Origin: Utricularia gibba
Taxonomy: Eukaryota; Streptophyta; Magnoliopsida; Lamiales; Lentibulariaceae
Direction: 5' to 3'
Assembly (NCBI GenBank): GCA_002189035.1
Contig: NEEC01000002.1
Coordinates: 3,038,001-3,102,000 of the forward strand
Length of the DNA: 64,000 nt
Shown here: positions 36,049 to 47,839 of the stretch, in pieces
How positions within the stretch are numbered: position 1 is the stretch's first letter
Layout of the letters: each line of letters begins with the position of its first letter
Position numbers and translations under genes: made by a program
The notes under the pieces: model-generated
Databases searched by the model: none
Seen by the model: the letters and a program-made list of their open reading frames with translations, nothing else
What the model was told of the DNA's origin: nothing

Positions 36049-37888
36049 ATGGCTTCATCCGCTGTAGTCAAACTGAACGCTGCGGCCTCCTCGGGGATCT
36101 CCAGCAACCATTCTGCCCGTCATCGACCCGGATCGGGAGCTGTGCTTACCCCTCGCCGCGTCTCCGTAATTCGAGCGGGCTCACACACCGATGAGCTCGT
36201 CAAAACCGCGGTGAGTTGGAATACCCAAATTCTTTTTCTATGATTCTTCTGCATTTGTTTCATCAAATGTCTGATTTTTTGTTTGAGGTGAGTTATCGGG
36301 TATGTGGCGTTCTTTTAAATTGTTTGAAAGTTCGAATCTTGGGATGATTTAGAGCTAGTAGGATGACATACTGGTACACTGTAGTTCCGTGCTGTTTCGT
36401 TGTTCTTGTTTTTAGAAGCCTGAATATGATTTCATTGTGCTGGTAAAGAATGTGGCACATGAATAGTACCAATCATGGAACATCAGCATTGTGCTGCTAA
36501 ATTTGTTTTGACTGTCTGGCATTGCATGATCTAGAAAACGATTGCATCTCCTGGAAGGGGAATACTTGCCATCGATGAATCAAATGCTACCTGTGGGAAG
36601 AGATTGGCTTCTATTGGACTTGACAACACGGAAACAAACAGACAGGCGTATAGACAACTTCTCTTGACGACTCCTGGCCTTGGTGAATATATTTCTGGTG
36701 CCATTCTATTTGAGGAGACACTTTACCAATCAACCTTGGATGGGAAAAAGTTTGTTGACTGCTTGCGCGATCAGAATATTATACCTGGGATTAAGGTTGA
36801 TAAGGTGAGGTTTAGAGGAATTCTTGGATATTTAAGGCTTAAGTTTACTGCAGCTTATGACTGGCTTATATCTCACATCAATTCAAATTTTCCTTATACA
36901 GGGCTTGGTTCCTCTACCGGGATCAAACAACGAATCCTGGTGCCAGGGATTAGATGGATTAGCTTCTCGATCAGCGGAATATTATAAACAAGGGGCTCGT
37001 TTTGCAAAATGGTATCTTACATTTTAAGGCACTTGGTTAGAGAAGAAAGCTAAGTTTGTGCTACTGTAATTTGCAGGAGAACTGTTGTTAGCATACCCAG
37101 TGGTCCATCTGAATTAGCTGTCAAAGAAGCTGCTTGGGGACTTGCTCGATATGCTTCCATTTCTCAGGTAGAGATTTCACGGCTCTTGCATATACTTTGT
37201 AGTACATTTCTGTTGAATCCGTTTAAAGCTGACTAGCTCTTGAATACGTCATCTAATCCATGAGTTATGGATAGGACAATGGTCTTGTACCAATTGTTGA
37301 ACCTGAGATTCTTCTTGATGGAGACCACCCTATCGAGAGGACCCTTGAAGTAGCTGAGCGAGTGTGGTCCGAAGTGTTCTATTACTTGGCACAGAACAAT
37401 GTTATCTTTGAAGGGATTCTTCTGAAGCCCAGCATGGTTACCCCTGGGGCTGATCATAAGGAAAAAGCTTCTCCTGAATCTATTGCCAAGCATACTCTTT
37501 CCATGCTCAAGAGAAGAGTTCCTCCTGCAGTTCCCGGAATCATGGTAAGCCTAATGTTCTCTTCTGTTTTTGGCATTTCTTCCAATAACCTCTATCTGCT
37601 GTTGTACAGTTCTTGTCTGGCGGGCAGTCTGAAGTAGAAGCAACACTAAACCTCAATGCCATGAACCAATCTCCAAACCCATGGCACGTTTCCTTCTCCT
37701 ACGCACGAGCACTGCAGAACACTGTGCTTAAGACCTGGCAAGGACGCCGCGAGAATGTAGAAGCTGCACAGAAAGCACTTCTGGTGCGCGCCAAGGCCAA
37801 CTCTTTGGCGCAGTTCGGCAAGTACTCAGAGCAGGGAGAGAGCGACGAGGCCAAAAAAGGGATGTTTGTAAAGGGTTACACATACTGA
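36049..37888 (+). CDS. FBA: Plastid class I fructose-bisphosphate aldolase
   Basis: This enzyme catalyses reversible condensation of dihydroxyacetone phosphate with glyceraldehyde-3-phosphate or erythrose-4-phosphate in the Calvin cycle, in the chloroplast stroma. Exons are 36049-36210, 36535-36804, 36902-37011, 37077-37167, 37275-37544 and 37610-37888, all with GT/AG borders and consistent phase, giving 393 residues. A Ser/Ala/Arg-rich transit peptide occupies about the first 45 residues. Visible family marks are '[16 protein letters not shown]', '[16 protein letters not shown]', the Schiff-base lysine in '[10 protein letters not shown]' (Lys 262), '[19 protein letters not shown]', and the C-terminal 'KGYTY' with the essential terminal tyrosine. 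The lysine five residues from the end lies where plastid aldolases are trimethylated by LSMT. All key residues are present and the gene looks intact. Confidence 0.96.
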
Positions 37889-38275
37889 GGCAAGCTTACA
37901 GTATCTGTAGCCCCTCCTTTTCTTGCTTGATGACAAAACGCTCTCTTTTTCTCCGAATGTGTTGCTTGATAATCTATGCCTTGGAGCATGTAATGTTTTG
38001 GCCTGCAAGCCGCTCATCATGTGGTGTTGTTCTTGGACTCTTTTGGGCTTCTTGATTGTTCTTTCAGGCCCAAACTTGGGTTACCCGAGCGGCGACGTTT
38101 TAAGCGCACAATAGAAAGGTCTCACTTTCTCCACTAAAAGACGCCTCCTCTGTCGCCAAAATATCCAGTCTATCATCCCAATCCTGTGGAGAAATCTCTG
38201 CTTATCCTCAAAGGTAGAGAATTCAAGCAAGAAGCGTCTAAGGCGCTCGGCACGAAATTGCACCCGAAACATCAG
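37889..38275. other. Intergenic region between aldolase and TatC
   Basis: A short spacer of 387 bp holds the aldolase 3' UTR and the promoter and 5' UTR of the downstream TatC gene, both on the plus strand. The two genes are arranged head to tail. No TATA box stands out; the part at 38080-38275 is GC-richer and likely transcribed as the TatC 5' UTR. Confidence 0.6.
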
Positions 38276-39768
38276 ATGGGAAGCGCAGGCGCTATAATTT
38301 GGAATCCGAATGTCAACAGTAATGCGTTCTGTTTCAAATGCTTGAACTCGAATCCGCGGCCAAGAACTGTTCTTGACGGTAGTTGGAAGAAACCCATGTT
38401 GATGGGTCAGTCTTTAAGGAACCACAGGCGAATCGTTTGCTCAGCAATTGAAGACCTCACAGAGAAATCAAGCGAAATCAACGGCAGCGGTTTGAACAGA
38501 GGTGGGCAGACTGTTGAAGATACAATTGGTAAAGTTTGGACTTTGAAAAGCTTGGACCTTTTTCGCTGTTCATTCAGAATGTTTAGCGCTTCATGTATGG
38601 AGGGATTTTTCTGGGTTTGATATCAAATCAACTTATTCAATCAAATGGTGGCTTGTATTCCATTTGATGCTTCTCTGGCCTGTGACTTTTAAGGTTAAAG
38701 AAGTGGACTTTGTGCTGTTTTAGGTTCTTTTTTCCTTTTGTAGGAAGTGGTGGTATTTTTCTCCTAAGATATCTCTGCTGTAACATTACAGATGCCAATG
38801 ATGGGGAGCTGGAAAACCCTTTTGTGAAGGATGATGATTCTAATGATCTGAGCAGTCCCGTTTACAATTTTCTGTATCCAAGTAAAGAGATGCTCCCAGA
38901 TGACAAGGAAATGAGTATCTTTGACCATTTAGAAGAATTGAGGGAGAGAATTTTTGTATCAGTTTTGGCTGTTGGAGCTGCAATGCTTGGCTGTTTTGCC
39001 ATTTCCAAGGATCTTATCATGATACTTGAAGCTCCGGTTACAGCTCAAGGCGTTCGGTTCTTGCAGTTAGCACCCGGAGAATTTTTCTTCACTACCCTTA
39101 AGGTTTCCATCATGCCCCATTGACCTCCTACCATTGATATTTTACAGAGGTCCAAAGTCTGAAGCTAGTTGAATTAACTGAAACTGCAGGTATCAGGATA
39201 TTGCGGCCTTCTATTAGGAAGCCCAGTGATTCTCTATGAGATCATAGCCTTCGTTCTTCCTGGTTTGACATTGTCGGAGAGACGGTTCCTGGGGCCAATC
39301 GTGTTTGGATCATCAATCCTGTTCTACGCAGGGATCATCTTCTCCTACTACGTTCTCGCCCCGCAGCCTTGACATTCTTCGTCAATTACGCTGAGGGGTC
39401 GTCGAGTCTCTGTGGTCGATCGATCAGTACTTCGAGTTCGTCCTCATTCTCATGTTCAGTACAGGATTGTCTTTCCAGGTTCGATCCTTCCTTCCGTTCA
39501 CCACATCCCTTCACCTTCTCCGAGTTTTCTAATGACGGGCTCGCTTCCACCTCGCCCAGGTTCCCGTGATACAGCTGCTTCTTGGACAGCTTGGGGTGGT
39601 TTCATCGGATCAAATGCTGTCCATCTGGAGATACGTGGTGGTTGGGTCTGTGATTGCGGCAGCCATACTCACACCATCAACCGATCCGCTCACGCAGGTG
39701 CTCCTGGCCGGCCCCTCATGGGTCTCTACTTGGGCGGCGCGTGGGTTGTCAAGGCACTTGGACGATGA
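38276..39768 (+). pseudogene. TATC: Plastid TatC twin-arginine translocase subunit, with three frame breaks
   Basis: cpTatC is the receptor core of the thylakoid twin-arginine (delta-pH) translocase. In Arabidopsis its loss (apg2) gives albino plants. Exons are 38276-38528, 38792-39102, 39190-39478 and 39560-39768. The start is MGSAGAIIW, then a transit peptide and acidic N-terminal region. The TatC domain follows with '[15 protein letters not shown]', 'GEFFFTTLK', '[18 protein letters not shown]', '[14 protein letters not shown]' and '[11 protein letters not shown]', up to a C-terminal '[15 protein letters not shown]'. Reading this domain needs one extra base at each of three G/C runs: CCCC at 39359-39362, GGGG at 39395-39398 and CCCC at 39712-39715. 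As written, translation stops at a TGA just after the first. The splice sites and the rest of the sequence are well conserved, so this is either sequencing/assembly error or a very recent pseudogene. Confidence 0.87.
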
Positions 39769-41176
39769 TGAGTTCCACTCGACGCAACGCCAATACATCT
39801 TGTACTACAACCAATTGAATCTTCGCAAAATCAATCGACCGACGGCTTTAGGTTCAAATTTTGTTTTGAAAACCGGTTGATTCATTTTACTGCATAAATG
39901 TTAAATGATAGCGTGTCCAACCATATGCTAAATGATGAGCCTATGAATACTATCTTTTGCTAGGATAATTTAATTAATGTCATATTGCAATTATTTGCAT
40001 TTTTGTGTAAGTATATCAATTTTTTTTCTCAATTGTATTAAATATATATGTATAACGATTCATATTATTTTTTTGTGATATTGTTCGTTTTAAATAAATC
40101 ATTCTTATAGTTTTATATTCTTTTCTTACAAAAAATATGATTTTATGTAAAATTAAAGAAGATTTTTGTATATAAATTCTTTTTATATCTCATTTATAAT
40201 AAATATGATATTCATTTAAAGTAATTCTATTTTTTCTTGGATTGTATCATTCTGCCCTCCTATTGAAAACTAATCAACTCCATTAAGGCTTTCACTATTA
40301 CTGATTATAAGTCCAAGTTTCGTTTTAATACCAAATGTAACAACTCATTTCTTTATATAATATTGATCATTTTGGATATCAAATTCTCATAGTTTTATAT
40401 TTTTTCTTTATGAAAAAAATATCTTATACTAATTTAAAAAATCTCTCAATTCAAATATCATAATAAATATGAAATATTGTCATTAGATCTCTTAGCTAAT
40501 AAAAAACTAGCGATCATTTGACTAAGAAAATTAATATGAGGTAATAGTTTTGAAACACAATTGGAAGAGTTATTCAATAATTTTAAAAATTACTTCCCAT
40601 TATTTTGAGTTGGAAAATCTTGACTTCTAGTTATTCTTTAATGCAACTCTTTAATTCTATTATTGATTTAATTGATTTTTTTATTGTATTTATTTTCCAA
40701 AAATGAGTGCTCCACAAATTGTGAGTTACAATGGCATCGCGATTAATTGTGGTACTGATTAATATTATTTGGAGTAATGAGCAGCGTGCAAGAACATGGT
40801 TGAAGACGAGGATGATTGGGCTTGTCCGGCCGGCCGGTCATTCTGCTAATTATTTCCGAATAAATATGTTGCTGCAAAGAGCTGCGGTCGGAGAGGACGA
40901 GATTATGCGATTATACAACAATCAAGCTCCCAGCGCGTGGCTATCCACTTCTGCCGACATGGGAGAGCGTGAGTGACACGGTGGGTGGCGGCGCGTGTAC
41001 ACTGACGAGTAACTCCTCTTTGCCTTTGGAGCCATCCACGAAATCTTGAATCCTCTGGAACCATAATCGGATCTCCTTGAGCAACCAAAGTCGTGGTGCG
41101 TTGTCGTTGTCTAAACGTCCATACTGGGGAAGTATTACCGGAATCAGGCCCGCCGAGATTGATTTTTTTGTCACTT
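39769..41176. other. Intergenic sequence between TatC and the GlcAT14-like gene
   Basis: The stretch from about 39880 to 40720 is AT-rich with no gene. The part from 40730 is GC-richer; short open frames on both strands there have no family similarity. The right end is the promoter of the GT14 gene. Confidence 0.5.
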
Positions 41177-41182
41177 TATATA
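41177..41182 (+). promoter_or_regulatory. TATA box of the GlcAT14-like gene
   Basis: 'tatata' within 'ctttatatagg' lies 143 bp upstream of the ATG at 41320. It is a prediction from sequence and spacing. Confidence 0.5.
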
Positions 41183-41319
41183 GGAAGATCTGAGATATGC
41201 CACTTGGGTTGTGAAAAAATGGAGTCTTGGTCATTCTTCCCAACCCCGTTCCTCTGTTGGGAAATCTGGAGTTACCGTCCGGCAATATAGTTTGTGTCCA
41301 ATTCCAATCTGGAGTTCGG

Positions 41320-43214
41320 ATGGGAGCTGAAAGAAAATGTTTGTTCATTTTGTTTTCTGGTGCATTCATTACCTTGTTGATCTTCCTATCGCTTATTTCG
41401 GGATTCACCTACCCTTACTCTGCATTCCCACCGGCAAAGCCGTTTGTTTCAACGATACAGAAAGGGCCGGGTCTTCCTCCGATATTCGCATACTACATTT
41501 TTGGTGGCCATGGTGATGTGGATAGATTGTTCCGTCTGTTGCTCGCGGTTTACCATCCGAGAAATAAATATTTGCTTCATATTTCAGCTGATGGCAGCGA
41601 TGAAGAGAGGTTTAGACTTGGGGCGTTGGTGAAAACGGTGGCCGCTGTTCGAACTTTTGGTAATGTGGATGTGATTGGGAATCCTGATCCAAATACTTCA
41701 CTAGGTTCTACCAATATCGCTGCTGTCTTGAGAGCAGCTGCAATTTTGTTAAAGTTGGATTTTGGATGGGACTGGTTTGTCACTCTGAGTTCTTTGGACT
41801 ATCCCCTGATTACCCAGGATGGTAAATCATTGCACATGTTGTTGAGAAGAAATGTGCTCTGCTTCTCCATATTTTGTTCCAATATGGAAAGTTTAATGTG
41901 TTTTTGTCATTTGAAGGCTTGAATTGGATACTCTGTTGGCTGGAGTAATTAGCTTTGTGGTTAAAACACAAATTGGTTTCTACTTTGTAAATGAGACCCA
42001 TTCCTGGATGTAGTCACCTTTTTTACTAATTTTGTAGTGCGTCAGTTATTGTAATTGAGCCAATTCCTGGATGTAGTCTACTTTGTAATTTGACATGGTT
42101 GAGTTATTGTAGGTCTATTATGGACTTATTGGTTTAACTATTTGTTCTTAGAAGTGTTCTGAAACTTCACCTTTGTGTATGACGGTTACTGCTCTGAATA
42201 TGTTGGATGCATCTACACATGCTCCAAGTCGAGTTTTACAAAAATTTACTTCTGGAATTTGTTTTTTTGGTGGGCATTGGACCCTTAGAAGTGTATTCAA
42301 TCCTTCCACCCTGTCTGTCCATCCGTCTATCTGTTTAATTTTTCTTTGTTATCTCAGACTTGGCCCACGCATTCTCCTCTGTTAGAAGAGACCTGAACTT
42401 CATTGAGCACACCAGTGACCTGGGATGGAAAGAGTAGGCAGAATCCTCTGCCATGTCTGTATCAACACCATTCGTTTTCTTGTCCTAACTTGTTTCATGA
42501 TCTTCCTGACAGGAGTGACAGGATTCAGCCGATCGTGGTGGATCCGGCTGTCTACCTTGCAAGGAAGTCCCAAATCTTTCATGCAACTGAAAAGCGGCCA
42601 ATGCCTGATGCTTTCAAAGTGTACACAGGTAGTGCAGCAGCAAGTCCCTGTTAAAGCTGTGTTTCTGATGCAAATCATCGTATTCTGTGTTGCACCCAGG
42701 TTCCCCGTGGTTTATCCTTGGTCGATCGTTCATCGAGTTTTGTGTTTTCGGATGGGATAACCTTCCACGAACCCTTCTGATGTATGCCACCAACGTCATC
42801 TTGCCCCAAGAAGTATACTTCCATTCCGTCATCTGCAACTCCCCAGAGTTCAAAAACACTACTGTGAATGCGAACCTGAGGTACTTTCTGTGGGATGATC
42901 CTCCCAAGATGGAGCCCCAGTTTCTCAGCAGCGCCAATTATGCTGACATGGTTCGCAGTGGAGCTGCCTTTGCTAGACAATTCGAGGCGCATGATCCAGT
43001 TCTAGACATGATAGACAGGCGGATCCTTATGCGAGGCCGCAACCGTGTAACCCCCGGTGCTTGGTGCACCGGGACCAGATACTGGTTCATGGATCCATGC
43101 TCAAGGTGGAGCAGTGCCAATGCCGGGAAGCCTGGCACCCGAGCTACGGAGCTCCGTGAGTCGCTACAGAAGCTTCTCACTGATCGGAAAACACAGTCCA
43201 ATGTATGTAATTGA
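41320..43214 (+). CDS. GT14 beta-glucuronosyltransferase, GlcAT14-like
   Basis: Arabidopsis GlcAT14A-C are Golgi enzymes that add glucuronic acid to the galactan chains of arabinogalactan proteins; this protein has the same layout. Exons are 41320-41821, 42358-42433, 42513-42628 and 42700-43214, with matching phases, giving 402 residues. An N-terminal membrane anchor (about residues 7-29) precedes the catalytic domain. Visible blocks are 'PPIFAYYIFGGHGD', 'LLLAVYHPRNKYLLHIS', 'WDWFVTLSSLDYPLITQDD', 'DLNFIEHTSDLGWKE', 'PIVVDPAVYLARKSQIF', 'SRSFIE' in the form 'GRSFIEFCVFGWDNLPRTL', 'HSVICNSPEF', 'SGAAFARQF', and 'PGAWCTG'. It belongs to a different GT14 subgroup from the gene at 14788. The frame is intact and the length is usual. 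Longer in-frame upstream reading to 41227 is less likely to be coding. Confidence 0.92.
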
Positions 43215-44961
43215 GAAATGGCAGTGGAGGAGGAGCTTCTGCTACCAGCCACTGCACGAGGACTGCAAGGAAATCCATCCTTTGGATCTGTGGAGTTATT
43301 CTTCGAAGTGAATTCCTTGGAAGATGAATGGAGCCAGGGGGATGGAAGCCGCTGCTGAAGGATTTGGCCATTTTTGGGTGACGATGTGTATAGCCTCTGA
43401 TTGATTCCTTTGCAATTTGAGAAGAATTATCGCTGTTTTCAGAGTGCCCATTGATTATCTCTGTTTTCAGTCTTCAGAGAAGAGAAATGAGCCCCGCACA
43501 GGCCCGTTTCGGCATTATTTTATTATATTATTATTATTATTAATATATCATTAACTGATTAATTAGAGGTCATTATCGAAGTCAATATTGGAAAAAGTAA
43601 CGATTGCGTGTTCTGTATTGTATAAGACAAGTAGTACTTCGACGAATAAAGTGACTTAATTGATGCAAATATTAATTAAAAATAATAAAAAATTAATATA
43701 TGTGGAGATATATATATTCTCGTATTACTATTTTTATATTTTACATGTGCGTTAATAATGCAAAATATCGTGCGTGAATTTATAAAATATAATTTAAGAA
43801 AACTGTTTATAAAAAAATGAAAAAAATATAGAAATAGAGTCATACGGCTAATGAAAAGTATCGTACAACATTTTTAAACAATTTTAAATTAAAAAATGAA
43901 ACTGAAGGTCTAGATCCAATAAAGTGTGTAATTATCTTAGACGAATCTAATATCCATTACAAACAGAATAAAAGTACAATTTATATAGAATAGTTATCTC
44001 TAATTTTGTATAAGATATTTTCACACAAAATTTAAAAGTATACGGATTAGATATTCAAAACGGATAATATAATAGAAGATTAAGGTGAGTCGTGATAATA
44101 ATATATTTATAAAAACAAGAATTTAGGATTATATTTAATAATGATTGTTTTTCAACAAATGTTTTTGTGTGTGGGATACGTCAAGGTTCATAGTACAATC
44201 TTTTAATTGTCGTTATGTGTGTGCTTTTGTTTTAAGAATGAATGATATTATCGACAAGGAAAATGCATCTAAAATTTATTAATACAATATTAATTGCACG
44301 GAAACAAATCAGCTATCAATTAATTTCAATATATTTAAAATCTAAAAAAAGTTAAAATTATCATTTAAATACACTAAAATCTTGTTTCAAATTTAGAATA
44401 ATGTTTTTAAAAGTTAAAATTTCTATATTTTCAGAATTTATAACAAAATCGTTTTCATACAATTGTAACAAAATTAATATCCAAAATTGGTTTAATTGTT
44501 CCCAAAATCCTACAATGCATATAATTTGTAATGATTTTTGATTTCTTAGTTAATATTTTCTCTATCTTTCACAATAATTAAATAATTAGTATACACTAAT
44601 ACCTTGTCAAATGTATTTTGTTCACAAAGGCGAGACCTTTTTGCATTTTGGTTACCAAAAAAACCCATAGATTCAGTCGAAATCGAATTTATATATTTAA
44701 AAATGATGGGTAGTAATATGGCATTTATGAAACCAAATAAAAATAAAACAAATGAAAACGTGTAGCTTAAAATATCTCGTAGAATCTTTGGATTCTGTGT
44801 TTGTGGAGGAATTTTTTTAATTGCTAGCGAGAGCCAACTGTCGAAAGCTCAGGGCTTGCAAACAAGTATCCCATTTATTCGGTCTTCCTAATTGCATAAT
44901 TCACTGGCATTTTCTAGTTTGACTGCTGCTGCAGCTGCGGCGGCTTTGTTTACACCTTCAA
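43215..44961. other. Intergenic sequence between the GlcAT14-like and U-box genes
   Basis: The first 250-300 bp are the GC-richer 3' UTR of the GT14 gene. From about 43510 to 44800 the sequence is AT-rich without a supported exon. The last 150 bp should hold the 5' UTR of the U-box gene, including a GCTGCT-type purine/pyrimidine-rich stretch at 44920-44950. Confidence 0.55.
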
Positions 44962-47839
44962 ATGGCCGACGGGTACTCTTCGTCGGGAATGGGCGGCGGA
45001 GCGGATGCCGCTTTAGCCGTAATTGGGGATATTCATCGGATCTACGGGGCCTCTAGATTTCCGGGTTTGTTCAGGAAGGATTGCGTGGACTTGGTCCGGA
45101 GAATCTCGCTTTTGACCCATTTTCTTGAGGAAATTAGGGATTTCGAGAGGAACCAACGAATTGGCGAAGTGGGTTCGTCGTCTTCGCACCGTTCTTGCTT
45201 TGCTGATTTAACCTTCGTTCTCCACGACGCCAGAAGGCTGCTCCTTGCCGCTGCCAGTAACTTCGATGCTGCCGGGGATTCTTCGGTGAGGATTTTCGTC
45301 TGATGTTTTTTTTTTCGTTTTTTTGCCTTTATGTGGGCAAATTCACTTTTATGGGTTTTTCGCCTTAGATGCGTTGAACTAGGGTTATTTCACGATTATT
45401 GCTAAGGGCGCTCTTTTGCTGCTTTCTCAAGTTGAACTTCTTATTTTTATCAGACACGGATGTTTTTATGGCTGATGCATGAGAGTTATGATTCATCCGT
45501 TTTGCTTCATGCATTCGGGGTGTTCTGGCTGAATTCAGGCTATCATGATGGTTATGTTTAGGAGCAGGGTTCATGCCGAAATTGACAGATACCCGTTTCC
45601 CCTCTGTTTAGGGAGTTAAACCCGGGAAGATGAAACATTTCACGTGGGGGTTATGCATTTACTTGTTGGTTAGATGTCAGAAATGCAGATTATCCGTAGC
45701 TTTCGAACTTCTTTTCTCGAGTTTAGTTGGTCACTGAAAGGGATGCGTCGGATCAACTTGGCTTACATGCTACTTATTGTTTGAATCATCGGGAACATTA
45801 GTTTGGTTGCATTCGTCATCTGCTGCGTGATATGTCGTGGATGTGAAGTGTCCTGATTGCATGAAAAGGCATGTTACACCATATTTGCATGTTTGTGCAA
45901 GGTTAAACATGAAGATCTCTTTGGTTATTTCGCTTACAATGTCTTAGCTTTGTGTTTTGCGCTTAAAAATTCACATGCCTGTGAGCATCCTGTGAAGCTC
46001 AAGCACTACTGTTTTTTTGTTCGCAAGGCCACAATACAAAAGAGAATCGTCTTCCAGTCTATAAGAGTGACAACAGGGTTGGAGAAAGCATTGATGAACA
46101 TTCCATATATTGACTTTGAAATATCGGAAGATGTACAAGATCAGGTTAGCAGTGGCTCTTCTCTAAACTTTCTCTAGGCCAAATGTTTCTTGTAGATGTG
46201 ATGCCAGATATAAAACCTTGTCAACAGAATAGTTATGTGAATGGATTCTGAGTTGTGTATTCTCATCTCAGGTTAAACTCGTCAGGGCGCAGTTGAGACG
46301 GGCTGTCGCAAGATCTAGTGGTTCAGATATTAAAAATGATCCATCTTTGCTTAGCAGCAAGGTGACTGGAAGTCTTGATTATGGGAGTATAGGGAAAAGT
46401 GAATATCAAGTTTGGCAAAAGGCAGATGCTCCTGTGGAATCCAAGGATTCTGAAAATAGTGGAACAGATGAAGGGATAGATGAAAAGGAATGTTTAAGCA
46501 ACTCTTCAACATCGAATGAGATTATTTCTCTTGAGAATTCTTACAATATGATGCTCAAAAACTCGCCTAGAAAAAGTGGAGAGGAGATCAAGAATCTAGG
46601 CTGTTCCCACCATTCTCCTGTTATTCCTGTTGATTTCCTCTGCCCTATTTCTCTTGAGGTTATGAAGGACCCTGTGATTGTTGCAACGGGCCAGGTTCGG
46701 TTTGAAAGTCTTTTTTTCTTGAATGTTATCTCAGATGGTGTTTTATCTGACTCAGTTGTATTATCTTTCAGACCTACGAGCGATCTTGCATTCAGAAATG
46801 GATAGACTGTGGCAATAAGACATGCCCGAAAACTCAGCAGAAGTTATGGCACCTCAGCCTCACCCCAAACTATCTGTTGAGGCGTTTAATATCACAATGG
46901 TGTGCCAAGAACAATGTCCATCAGGCAACTGGTCGTATTGATGGGAAGATAAGACATCATGATGGCTCATACCGTGATATCTCTGGTAACATAGCAGCTA
47001 TCCAAGCGCTTATTCATACACTCTCTGGTGGATCCAAGGAGGATCTTCGGGCTACAGTAGCTGAGATCAGATTACTCTCCAGGCGAAGCACGGATAACCG
47101 GATATTGCTTGCAGAAGCTGGTGCTATTCCAGTTCTAGTTAACCTGTTGTCGTCTCCGGATGCCAGAATTCAGGATAATGCCATAACTTGCATCCTGAAC
47201 CTTTCTTTATATGAGAGCAACAAGGAACTCATAGTGCTCGCGGATGCGATTCCATTAATTGTTCAAGTTCTGTGTACTGGAAGCATGGAAGCAAAAGAAA
47301 ATGCAGCTGCAACCCTCTTCTCCCTATCTTTCGCAGATGAGAACAAGATCACAATCGGTGCATCTGGAGCTATTCCCGCTTTGGTTGACTTGCTCAAGAG
47401 TGGAAGCCCAAGAGGGAAGAAAGATGCTGCCACAGCATTATTCAGGTTGTGCACGTACCCCCCGAACCAGGTGCGAGCCATCCAGGCTGGCATAGTGACT
47501 CCGCTACTGAACATGCTTACAGATCCGACAAATAGCTTTGTCGATGCATCTCTCACCATCATAGCAGTCCTTGTTAGCTGCCGCAGAGCAAAATCTGCAA
47601 TAGTGAAAGCGGATGTGATACCCATCTTGATAGACGTTCTGAGTACAGGTTCACCTCCCAACCAGGAGAATGCATCCGCCATTCTGCTTTCTCTGTGCAA
47701 AAAGGACAAGGAAAGCCTTGCCTCTGCAAGCCGACTCGGTGCGGCTACCCCACTGTTAGAGCTCACGAAAAATGGCACAGACAGAGCCCGGAGGAAAGCA
47801 ATGCAGCTGCTGGAGATACTGACCAACACACAACACTGA
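44962..47839 (+). CDS. U-box/ARM-repeat E3 ubiquitin ligase, PUB10/11-like
   Basis: Plant U-box ligases of this class ubiquitinate substrates bound by the ARM repeats, often in stress, defence or hormone signalling. Exons are 44962-45285, 46028-46144, 46272-46694 and 46772-47839, all in phase 0, giving 643 residues. The N-terminal domain (about 1-200) has 'CVDLVRRISLLTHFLEEI' and 'QDQVKLVRAQLRRAV', as in the UND region. A Ser-rich linker follows. The U-box (about 264-338) reads 'VDFLCPISLEVMKDPVIVA', 'TYERSCIQKWID' and 'CPKTQQ'. At least six ARM repeats follow to the C-terminus (for example 'GAIPVLVNLLSSPDARIQDN', 'GAIPALVDLLKSGS'). The frame is intact and the length is typical. Subfamily assignment rests on overall layout only. 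Confidence 0.92.

Noticed and set aside
40731-40976. 81-codon plus-strand frame upstream of the GlcAT14-like gene
   Set aside because: No similarity to any family and located in the probable promoter region.
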